Shown piece by piece: positions 15,486 through 25,098 of a DNA stretch of 34,483 nt. Position 1 is the stretch's first letter, and each line of letters starts with the position of its first letter. Below the pieces are notes generated by a model. The model was not told where the DNA came from. It saw only the letters and a program-made list of their open reading frames with translations, and did no database searches. Origin of the DNA: Balnearium lithotrophicum (lineage in GTDB: Bacteria > Aquificota > Aquificia > Desulfurobacteriales > Desulfurobacteriaceae); assembly GCF_900182585.1 (NCBI RefSeq), contig NZ_FXTM01000022.1:1-34483 (forward strand). The letters are read 5' to 3'. The position numbers were made by a program, and so were the translations under genes.

Positions 15486-16415
15486 ATGAAGGATTTCATA
15501 TCAATGTTGGATTCGGATAGACTCTTCATAGAAAACATACTCTCCCTTTCATCGTTTTTAAAGGAGAAGGTAAAGAAGGGGGAAATCTACAGACCTTTAG
15601 ACGGTTTCACTGCGGCCCTGATTTTTGAAAAGCCTTCAACGAGAACGAGAGTCTCTTTCGATGTTGGAGTTTATCAGCTTGGAGGTTATGGAATCTACAT
15701 GGATACAAAGGGTTCTCAGTTGGGAAGAGGGGAGCCGATAAAGGATACGGCAAGGGTCCTCTCGAGGTACGTTGACTTAATAGTAATAAGAACATTTGGA
15801 CAGAACAGAGTAGAGGAACTTGCAAAGTACTCGCAGGTTCCTGTAATCAACGCACTTACAGACGAGGAACACCCCTGTCAGGTTCTTGCAGACCTATTCA
15901 CGATTTGGGAGTACAAGGGGAGATTGGAGGGACTGAAAGTTGCATACCTTGGAGATGGAAATAACATGTGCAACTCCTGGCTGATAGGTGCAGCTTACAT
16001 GGGTATGAATTTTTACGCTGCAACTCCAAAGGGCTACGAACCTATGGAGTTTTACGTGGAAAAGGCTAAGGAGATAGCAAGGGATACTGGAGCTGAAATT
16101 GTCGTTACAAACGACCCTGTAGAGGCAGTAAAGGACGCAGATGTTGTCTACACGGACGTTTGGGCATCGATGGGGCAGGAGGAAGAAGCTGAGGAGAGAA
16201 GGAGAATTTTCATGCCTTACCAGGTTAATTCTGAGTTGGTTAAACACGCAAAACCAGATTACCTCTTTATGCACTGTCTTCCTGCCCACAGGGGTGAGGA
16301 GGTAACAGAGGAAGTTATCGAGGGAGAACGTTCAATCGTTTGGGACCAGGCAGAAAATAGGCTTCACACTCAAAAGGCCTTAATTTTGAAACTTGTAAGA
16401 AAGGTAAGGCCTTAA
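15486..16415 (+). CDS. argF: Ornithine carbamoyltransferase
   Basis: At 309 residues this is a standard OTCase, which makes citrulline from ornithine and carbamoyl phosphate in arginine synthesis. The carbamoyl-phosphate motif KPSTRTRVSFDVG is near residue 50. HPCQVLADL and the ornithine-side LGDGNNMCNSW follow, and FMHCLPAHRG carries the catalytic Cys. The ATG at 15486 follows AGGAGG closely. Its stop codon lies inside a hairpin shared with the convergent valS. Confidence 0.96.
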   Translation: MKDFISMLDSDRLFIENILSLSSFLKEKVKKGEIYRPLDGFTAALIFEKPSTRTRVSFDVGVYQLGGYGIYMDTKGSQLGRGEPIKDTARVLSRYVDLIVIRTFGQNRVEELAKYSQVPVINALTDEEHPCQVLADLFTIWEYKGRLEGLKVAYLGDGNNMCNSWLIGAAYMGMNFYAATPKGYEPMEFYVEKAKEIARDTGAEIVVTNDPVEAVKDADVVYTDVWASMGQEEEAEERRRIFMPYQVNSELVKHAKPDYLFMHCLPAHRGEEVTEEVIEGERSIVWDQAENRLHTQKALILKLVRKVRP

Positions 16416-16443
16416 GGGGAGAACCCCTTAGGCCATATTTTTT
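16408..16443. terminator. Bidirectional terminator shared by argF and valS
   Basis: GGCC-TTAAGGGG (16408-16419), loop AGAA, CCCCTTA-GGCC (16424-16434) pair over 11 bp with one bulged base, followed by ATATTTTTT on the plus strand. The stem contains both stop codons: TAA of argF (16413-16415) and TAA of valS (16430-16428). Two convergent genes thus end inside a single hairpin. Confidence 0.8.
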
Positions 16444-19061
16444 AACTGTTCAATGGTGCTTTCAAGCTTCTTTAAAATCTCCTCAAGTTCTGAGAGTTCC
16501 ACTCTGTTCTTTTCAACAACCTCCTTCGGGGCTCTCTCAAGGAAGTTTTTGTTTGAGAGCTTCCTTCTTAACTTCTCAGCTTCCTTCTCTATCTTCTTAA
16601 GCTTTTGGGAGAGCCTCTCAATTTCACTTCCGACGTCTATCAACTCTCCCACGTTTACGTAAACCTCAATACCTGGAAGGAAGAAGGAAATCGTCCCGGA
16701 AGGTTGCTCATCAACCTTTTTAATCTTTGAGACTCTCGCCATTTGTTTTATAGATGGAATCATCTTCTCAATAACGTCCAATAAATCGCTGTTATCGGTT
16801 TTCAGGAAAACTTCAACCTCTGTTGAAGGGGAAATGTTAAGTTCAGCCTTTACGTTTCTTATTCCCCTAATAATCTCCTTGACCGTTTCAACGAGGACGG
16901 CAGTCTCAGGGAAGGAGCAACATTCTGAAGAAGGCCAGTTGGAAATGGAAATAGATTCAGCATCCCTGTTTGGAAGTTTTTGGTAGATTTCCTCAGTTAT
17001 AAATGGCATTATAGGGTGAAGGAGCTTTAAGCTGTCCCTTAAGACTGTAAGCAGTGTGTGGGCTGCAGTTCTTTTCTCCTCATCACTTCCCCTGTAGAGC
17101 CTGTACTTTGTAAACTCTACATACCAGTCTGCAAGCTCGTTCCAGATGAACTGGTAGATGGCCTTAGCTGCCTCGTTGAACCTGTAAGCTGAGAGCTCCT
17201 CATCTACCCTTTTAATAGTTTCTGAAAGCTTTGTAAGTATCCACCTATCCTCGGGAGAGTAGGAAACCTCTCCGATTTCACTGATTCCTTCGGTTGTACT
17301 TAAAACAAACCTTGCAACGTTCCATACCTTGTTCGCAAAGTGTCTATATCCTTCAATAATTCTCTCAGAGAGCCTAATGTCCCTACCCTGAGCTGCTAAA
17401 GCTGTCAATGTAAACCTCAGAGTATCTGCTCCGTACTTTTCAACCATTTCCAAGGGGTCAATAACGTTACCCCTCGTTTTACTCATCTTCTGTCCCTTTT
17501 CATCTCTAACAAGGGCATGAACGTAAACGTCAGAAAAGGGCTTTTTACCTGTAAAGTGGTAGCCCATCATCATCATTCTCGCTACCCAGAAAAAGATGAT
17601 GTCAAATCCTGTAACCAGTAAATCTGTTGGGTAAAAGGCCTTTAAATCATCCGTATCCTCGGGCCAACCGAATACTCCAAATGGCCAGAGGGAAGAGCTG
17701 AACCAGGTATCCAAAACGTCCTCGTCCTGCTTCAAACTCTCACTACCGCAGTTTTCACACCTTTTAGGAGTTTCCTCAGAAACGTTTACATGGCCGCACT
17801 CCAAACAGTACCAGGCAGGGATTCTGTGTCCCCACCATATCTGTCTTGAAATACACCAATCCCTTATGTTGTACATCCAATCAAAGAAGGTATTCTCCCA
17901 CTGTTTCGGAATGAACTTAATTTCACCGGACTTAACTGCCTCAATGGCCCTTTCTGCCAAGGGCTTTGTCTTTACAAACCACTGGTCAGATAGGTAAGGT
18001 TCAACAACTGTCTTACACCTGTAGCAGTGACCTACAGAGTGAACGTGTACTTCTTCCTTTTCTAGGAGTCCTTCATCCTTAAGAAGGGCAACAACTGCTT
18101 CCCTTGCCTCAAACCTATCCATTCCCTTAAATGGTGGAACGGTTATTCTTCCCCAGTCGTCCATTATCTGAATGGGTTCCAATCCGTGCCTATTTCCAAC
18201 TTCAAAGTCGTTGAAGTCGTGGGCAGGTGTAATCTTCACAGCTCCGGTTCCAAACTCAGGATCAACGTACTCATCTGCAATTACCGGTATCTCCCTTCCA
18301 ACTATTGGAAGCCTGACCTTTTTCCCTACAAGGTGTTTATACCTTTCATCGTTGGGATTAACAGCAACCGCAACGTCTCCGAGGAGAGTTTCCGGTCTTG
18401 TCGTTGCAACAACAATGTATCCTTCACCATCAACGAGGGGATACCTTATGTACCAGAGTTTTCCAGTTTCCTCCTCGTGTTCAACTTCAAGGTCGGAGAG
18501 GGCAGTATGACAGCGTGGACACCAGTTTATAAGCCTCTTTCCCCTGTAGATTAGACCTTCTTTGTATAAGGTAACAAATGCCCTTCTCACAGCCTTTGAA
18601 AAACCCTCATCCATTGTAAATCGCTCTCTCTCCCAGTCACAGGAAGTCCCTAACTTCTTAAGTTGGTTTATGATTCTGTTTCCGTACTGCTCTTTCCACT
18701 CCCAAACCCTCTTTAGAAACTCTTCCCTTCCGACGTCGTGTCTTGTTAAACCCTCTTTTGCCAGTTCTCTCTCAACGACCCACTGGGTAGCTATACCTGC
18801 ATGGTCTGTTCCCGGAATCCAGCAGACCTCATAACCCTTCATTCTCTTCCAGCGACAAATAACGTCCTGAAGGGTTGAGTTTAAGGCGTGTCCTACGTGG
18901 AGAACTCCCGTAACGTTTGGAGGTGGCAGAACGACACTAAACTTTTTCCTTTCTCCGTTTAAAACCTTCTTTTCGTTGGCATGAAAAAATCCTTTTTCAA
19001 TCCAGAATCTGTACCATTTATCCTCAAAGAGAGAAGGGTTGTAGGTAGGTTCCATCTCCAT
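16428..19061 (-). CDS. valS: Valyl-tRNA synthetase
   Basis: The 877-residue protein is a class Ia ValRS. HVGHALNS is the HIGH motif, the CP1 editing domain shows TTRPETLLGDVAVAV, and two zinc-finger-like inserts are seen (CYRCKTVVE; CLECG with CENCG). KMSKTRGNVIDP is the KMSKS loop. The C-terminal anticodon domain ends in the usual ValRS coiled-coil arm (LSQKLKKIEKEAEKL). The ATG at 19061 has GGGAGG just upstream. It is divergent from tRNA-Arg and convergent with argF. Confidence 0.97.
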   Translation of the reverse strand: MEMEPTYNPSLFEDKWYRFWIEKGFFHANEKKVLNGERKKFSVVLPPPNVTGVLHVGHALNSTLQDVICRWKRMKGYEVCWIPGTDHAGIATQWVVERELAKEGLTRHDVGREEFLKRVWEWKEQYGNRIINQLKKLGTSCDWERERFTMDEGFSKAVRRAFVTLYKEGLIYRGKRLINWCPRCHTALSDLEVEHEEETGKLWYIRYPLVDGEGYIVVATTRPETLLGDVAVAVNPNDERYKHLVGKKVRLPIVGREIPVIADEYVDPEFGTGAVKITPAHDFNDFEVGNRHGLEPIQIMDDWGRITVPPFKGMDRFEAREAVVALLKDEGLLEKEEVHVHSVGHCYRCKTVVEPYLSDQWFVKTKPLAERAIEAVKSGEIKFIPKQWENTFFDWMYNIRDWCISRQIWWGHRIPAWYCLECGHVNVSEETPKRCENCGSESLKQDEDVLDTWFSSSLWPFGVFGWPEDTDDLKAFYPTDLLVTGFDIIFFWVARMMMMGYHFTGKKPFSDVYVHALVRDEKGQKMSKTRGNVIDPLEMVEKYGADTLRFTLTALAAQGRDIRLSERIIEGYRHFANKVWNVARFVLSTTEGISEIGEVSYSPEDRWILTKLSETIKRVDEELSAYRFNEAAKAIYQFIWNELADWYVEFTKYRLYRGSDEEKRTAAHTLLTVLRDSLKLLHPIMPFITEEIYQKLPNRDAESISISNWPSSECCSFPETAVLVETVKEIIRGIRNVKAELNISPSTEVEVFLKTDNSDLLDVIEKMIPSIKQMARVSKIKKVDEQPSGTISFFLPGIEVYVNVGELIDVGSEIERLSQKLKKIEKEAEKLRRKLSNKNFLERAPKEVVEKNRVELSELEEILKKLESTIEQLKNMA

Positions 19062-19114
19062 TTTTCCTCCCGATTGAAAATGAAAAATGTTGGAATAAAT
19101 TTATACCCGACTCT

Positions 19115-19191
19115 GCGCCCGTAGCTCAACTGGATAGAGCGTGGGACTACGGATCCCAAGGTTGCAGGTTCGACTCCTGCCGGGCGCGCCA
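19115..19191 (+). tRNA. tRNA-Arg (anticodon ACG)
   Basis: A full cloverleaf can be drawn. The acceptor GCGCCCG pairs with CGGGCGC. The D arm is GCUC/GAGC, and the anticodon arm is UGGGA-CUACGGA-UCCCA with anticodon ACG. The T arm is GCAGG-UUCGACU-CCUGC, with discriminator G and an encoded CCA (19189-19191). A34 of this tRNA is the known substrate of TadA, whose gene begins 20 nt downstream. Confidence 0.97.
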
Positions 19192-19211
19192 CAAACTTTT
19201 TTCGGTGTCCT

Positions 19212-19676
19212 ATGGAAGACCAGGAGTTCCTTAAAAAGGCCCTTGAGGAGGCTAAAAAGGCTTACAAGTTTGGAGAAGTACCAATCGGAGCTCTCATAGT
19301 CAGGAACGGTCAGATAATCTCAAAAGCCTTCAACAGGAAGGAGTTCCTCCAAGACCCTACAGCTCACGCTGAAATTATAGCAATTAGAGAGGCCTCAAGA
19401 AAGCTTAATTCTTGGAGGTTAACGGACTGTACCCTCTACTCAACGGTTGAGCCCTGTGTAATGTGCTGCGGTGCTATAATACAGTCAAGGATAAAAAGGG
19501 TTGTCTACTCGGTTCCAGACCCAAAATTTGGGGGAGTTGAGAGTCTGTTTAGAATTCTCTCCGATAAGAGGAACAACCATAGACCAGAAGTTGAAAGGAT
19601 AGAGCTCTTAGAAGCCGAGGAACTCCTCAAGAGCTTCTTTAAGGAACTCAGGGAGAGGTGCCGGAGCCTGGCTTAA
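19212..19676 (+). CDS. tadA: tRNA-specific adenosine deaminase TadA
   Basis: TadA turns A34 of tRNA-Arg(ACG) into inosine so that it can read CGU, CGC and CGA. This 154-residue protein has the zinc site of the family: TAHAEIIAI, with the catalytic Glu and the His ligand, and EPCVMCCGAIIQSRI, with both Cys ligands. These are followed by the usual VVYSVPDPKFGGVESL. The gene lies between its substrate tRNA-Arg(ACG) and tRNA-Ser(CGA). The last 25 nt, coding for the terminal residues up to RCRSLA and the stop, are also the 5' end of tRNA-Ser. There is no good Shine-Dalgarno before ATG 19212, only a weak GGTG, which is unusual here where most genes have GGAGG. Confidence 0.95.
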   Translation: MEDQEFLKKALEEAKKAYKFGEVPIGALIVRNGQIISKAFNRKEFLQDPTAHAEIIAIREASRKLNSWRLTDCTLYSTVEPCVMCCGAIIQSRIKRVVYSVPDPKFGGVESLFRILSDKRNNHRPEVERIELLEAEELLKSFFKELRERCRSLA

Positions 19677-19746
19677 CGGGCCCGACTCGAAATCGGGTGT
19701 GCGGGTAGCCCCCGCACCGCGGGTTCAAATCCCGCCCTCTCCGCCA
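19652..19746 (+). tRNA. tRNA-Ser (anticodon CGA)
   Basis: This is a class II tRNA. The acceptor GGAGAGG pairs with CCUCUCC. The anticodon arm CCCGA-CUCGAAA-UCGGG gives anticodon CGA. The long variable arm GUGCGGG-UAGC-CCCGCAC is typical of serine, and the T arm is GCGGG-UUCAAAU-CCCGC, with discriminator G and encoded CCA. Its first 25 nt overlap the 3' end of tadA in the same direction. Confidence 0.97.
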
Positions 19747-19771
19747 TTTAAAAACCAATTAGGAGTCCTTT

Positions 19772-20794
19772 ATGCAGGAAGAGAGGAAAAAAGTTCTACA
19801 GGAAGCTCTAAAAAAGATTAAGAAGGAGTTTGGTGAAGGCTCTGTAATGTTCTTGGGAGAAAAGCCCGTTGAGAGGATACCTGCAATTTCAACAGGTTCG
19901 ATAGCAATAGACTACATAACGGGCATAGGAGGAGTTCCAAGGGGAAGGATTACGGAAATTTACGGTCCAGAATCCTCAGGTAAGACTACACTTACGCTGC
20001 ACATAATAGCAAATGCACAGAGGGAAGGGGGAGTTGCTGCTTTCATAGATGCAGAGCACGCCCTTGACCCGACGTATGCAAAGAAGTTGGGTATAAATCT
20101 TGAGGAGCTCTTAGTTTCCCAGCCTGACAGTGGAGAGCAGGCTTTAGAGATTGCAGAGACACTTGTGAGAAGTGGAGCGGTTGACGTAATTGTTGTTGAC
20201 TCTGTTGCTGCCTTAGTTCCAGAGGCAGAGATAAAGGGAGACATGGGGGATTCCCACGTTGGCCTTCAGGCAAGGCTCATGTCTCAGGCCCTGAGAAAGT
20301 TGACAGCAGTTGTAAGTAAGAGCAATTGCGCACTGATTTTTATAAACCAGGTAAGGGAAAAAATAGGAATGATGGGCTATGGAGGCCCTCAGGAAACTAC
20401 AACGGGAGGTAGAGCCCTTAAGTTCTACTCCTCAATGAGGATAGAGATAAGAAATTCGGGGCAGATAAAGGATAGGAACGATGAGAGAATAGGACATAAG
20501 GCGAAGGTGAAAATCGTTAAGAACAAGCTTGCCCCACCTTTCAGGGAGACGGTAGTTGAAGTTTACTACGGAGAGGGAATTTCCAGGGAAGCGGACTTGC
20601 TCAACTTAGGAGAGGAGTTGGAGATAGTTAAGAAGAGCGGTTCTTGGTATTCCTTCGGAGATGTGAGACTTGGGCAGGGAAAGGAAAATGCCAGACAGTT
20701 TCTGAAGGAGAATCCCGAAGTTGCTGCTGAGTTGGAGGAAAGGATAAGGGAGGCTTTGGGTGTTCCAGGAAAGAGCGAAGATAGACCTCAATGA
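19772..20794 (+). CDS. recA: Recombinase RecA
   Basis: At 340 residues this is a normal bacterial RecA, the strand-exchange ATPase of homologous repair and SOS induction. It has Walker [10 protein letters not shown], Walker B in [12 protein letters not shown], loop 1 with [16 protein letters not shown], and loop 2 in [17 protein letters not shown]. The ATG at 19772 follows AGGAG. It lies 25 bp after tRNA-Ser. The downstream pilT start overlaps its 3' end by 35 nt, coupling the two. Confidence 0.98.
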   Translation: MQEERKKVLQEALKKIKKEFGEGSVMFLGEKPVERIPAISTGSIAIDYITGIGGVPRGRITEIYGPESSGKTTLTLHIIANAQREGGVAAFIDAEHALDPTYAKKLGINLEELLVSQPDSGEQALEIAETLVRSGAVDVIVVDSVAALVPEAEIKGDMGDSHVGLQARLMSQALRKLTAVVSKSNCALIFINQVREKIGMMGYGGPQETTTGGRALKFYSSMRIEIRNSGQIKDRNDERIGHKAKVKIVKNKLAPPFRETVVEVYYGEGISREADLLNLGEELEIVKKSGSWYSFGDVRLGQGKENARQFLKENPEVAAELEERIREALGVPGKSEDRPQ

Positions 20795-21866
20795 ACTACT
20801 TAAAAAGGCTTTTAAGGTAGGTGCCTCTGACGTTCACCTAAGGGTAAAGTCTCCTCCCATTTTGAGAATAAGTGGAAATTTAGTTAAGACCGATTTACCT
20901 TCCCTTGAACATTCAGACATACTCAACTTTATCAACCAAATTCTTCCCTTAGAAAAGAGGAGGCAGTTACCATACATAAAGGATATAGATGTCGCCTACT
21001 CTCTTCCAGGTGTGTGTAGGTTTAGGGTGAACATATTCCGACAGAGGGGAACATTTGCTATTGTTATGAGGTTGATTCCGTACAACGTTCCAGAAATCGA
21101 TGAGCTTAACCTTCCAGCCATTTTAAAGGAAATAGCGCTTTACCAGAGGGGACTCGTCCTTGTAACTGGAACGACAGGTTCTGGTAAGTCAACCACCCTT
21201 GCAGCAATGCTCAACGAACTAAACAGGAAGGATGCAAGAATAGTTATAACAATAGAGGACCCTATCGAGTACCTTCATAAGGATATAAAGTCACACTTTT
21301 ACCAGAGGGAAATCGGAGAGGATGCAGAGGACTTTTTCACCGCCCTGAGGGCTGCCCTCAGGGAAGACCCCGACGTTATCCTTGTAGGAGAGATGAGGGA
21401 TACTGAAACTGTGAGAACGGCCCTTGATGCTGCCGAAACCGGGCATATGGTTTACTCAACCCTCCACACTCTTGATGCTAAGGAAACTGTAAACAGAATT
21501 ATTTCCTTCTTTCCCCTCTATGAACAGCAGGCAATAAGGTTTCAGTTGGCATCTGTTTTAAGGGCAACAATTTCCCAAAGGCTCTTGCCAAGGGCAGATG
21601 GTAGAGGTAGAGTTCCTGCAGTGGAAATCATGATTGTTACAGAGGCAATCAAGGAGAGAATTCTTAATCCAGACTTAACCGATGAAATACCTGAATTTAT
21701 AGCTAAAGGAAAGGAGATTTACGGTTCTCAAACCTTTGACCAATCACTCTATGACTTATGGAAGAAGGGACTGATAACGAGGGAAGATGCTCTTAAGTAC
21801 GCATCACGTCCAGACGATTTGAAACTTAAAATGGAAGGAATCTTTACAGGTGGAGAAGAAATTTAA
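20760..21866 (+). CDS. pilT: Twitching-motility ATPase PilT
   Basis: PilT is the hexameric ATPase that retracts type IV pili. The 368-residue protein has the PAS-like N-terminal part ([17 protein letters not shown]), Walker [16 protein letters not shown], the Asp box [11 protein letters not shown], Walker B region [16 protein letters not shown], and the His box [11 protein letters not shown]. The C-terminal region matches the PilT family but the usual AIRNLIRE motif is not evident. The GTG at 20760 is chosen because AAGGGAGG lies 6-7 nt before it. It starts inside recA and ends inside recX, an unusual place for pilT. Confidence 0.94.
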   Translation: MFQERAKIDLNELLKKAFKVGASDVHLRVKSPPILRISGNLVKTDLPSLEHSDILNFINQILPLEKRRQLPYIKDIDVAYSLPGVCRFRVNIFRQRGTFAIVMRLIPYNVPEIDELNLPAILKEIALYQRGLVLVTGTTGSGKSTTLAAMLNELNRKDARIVITIEDPIEYLHKDIKSHFYQREIGEDAEDFFTALRAALREDPDVILVGEMRDTETVRTALDAAETGHMVYSTLHTLDAKETVNRIISFFPLYEQQAIRFQLASVLRATISQRLLPRADGRGRVPAVEIMIVTEAIKERILNPDLTDEIPEFIAKGKEIYGSQTFDQSLYDLWKKGLITREDALKYASRPDDLKLKMEGIFTGGEEI

Positions 21867-22302
21867 GGGAGCTCTCTCCTACGCTATCTCTCTCCTTTCG
21901 AAAAGGGACTATTCAGTTAAAGAACTACTAAGAAAAGTTAAGGTTAAGTTTCCAGATTTAAAAGAAGAAGAATTAAAACTTCTGGAAGAGGAGCTCTTAG
22001 AAAATAAATTCCTGGATGAAAAGAGAGCCGTTGTTAATTACTTTCTTTCAAAAATTGAAAGAGGCTGGGGGAAAAGGAAAATTAAAGGGAACCTGTTAAA
22101 GTTAGGGTTTCCTGAGGAGTTAATTGATGAAGTTTTTTTAACTGTTCCTTTTGACTACTCCTTTATTGTCCAAGAATTAGGAAAAAGATACGAATTGGAA
22201 AATAGGAAAGAGAGAGAAAGGGCAAAGAGATTTTTACTTCAAAGGGGATTCTCATTTCAAGAAATACATGAAATTCTAAGAATGATAAAGGAAAGAGATT
22301 AG
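21850..22302 (+). CDS. recX: RecA regulator RecX
   Basis: This 150-residue, helical, basic protein fits RecX: ALSYAISLLSKRDYSVKELLRKV at the start, LLENKFLDEKRAVVNYFLSKIERGWGKRKIKGNLLKLGF in the middle (the family pattern of a short-range deletion helix followed by an aromatic-Gly-x-x-x-Ile element), and LLQRGFSFQEIHEIL at the end. RecX binds RecA filaments and limits their activity. The GTG start at 21850 overlaps pilT by 17 nt, so recA, pilT and recX are translationally linked. Codons are a little more AT-rich than in the neighbours. Confidence 0.85.
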   Translation: MEKKFKGALSYAISLLSKRDYSVKELLRKVKVKFPDLKEEELKLLEEELLENKFLDEKRAVVNYFLSKIERGWGKRKIKGNLLKLGFPEELIDEVFLTVPFDYSFIVQELGKRYELENRKERERAKRFLLQRGFSFQEIHEILRMIKERD

Positions 22303-22312
22303 GTTAAAATAG

Positions 22313-24980
<2,668 letters not shown>

Positions 24981-24982
<2 letters not shown>

Positions 24983-25003
24983 GGAGAGTTTCTCTCTCCC
25001 TTC
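24981..25003 (+). terminator. Hairpin after alaS (probable terminator)
   Basis: AGGGAGAG (24981-24988), loop TTTCT, CTCTCCCT (24994-25001) give an 8-bp perfect stem that overlaps the alaS stop codon. Only a short pyrimidine run follows (TCCTAATAAT), so termination may be incomplete and some transcription may enter the cytochrome gene. Confidence 0.5.
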
Positions 25004-25098
25004 CTAATAATATAAAAAATTCTTAAAATATTGCTCCATTTATCGAAATTTGATAGGATATCTTTTGTAAAAGTTTTGTAAATTCTTTTGGAGGAAAG
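25004..25098 (+). promoter_or_regulatory. AT-rich upstream region of the second selenocytochrome
   Basis: This 95-bp gap is AT-rich and has no ORF. It contains an imperfect palindrome ATCGAAATTTGAT and, nearer the gene, a direct repeat of TTTTGTAAA with an 11-nt period, close to one helical turn. Either could bind a regulator, but no -35/-10 pair stands out. The ribosome binding site GGAGGAAAG precedes the ATG at 25099. Confidence 0.3.

Noticed and set aside
18172-18554. Plus-strand ORFs inside valS
   Set aside because: They overlap a clear class I synthetase on the other strand and show no domain or ribosome binding site.
18959-19192. Minus-strand ORF MARPAGVEPATLG across tRNA-Arg
   Set aside because: This is the well-known spurious translation of the antisense of a tRNA gene, here merging into the valS start.
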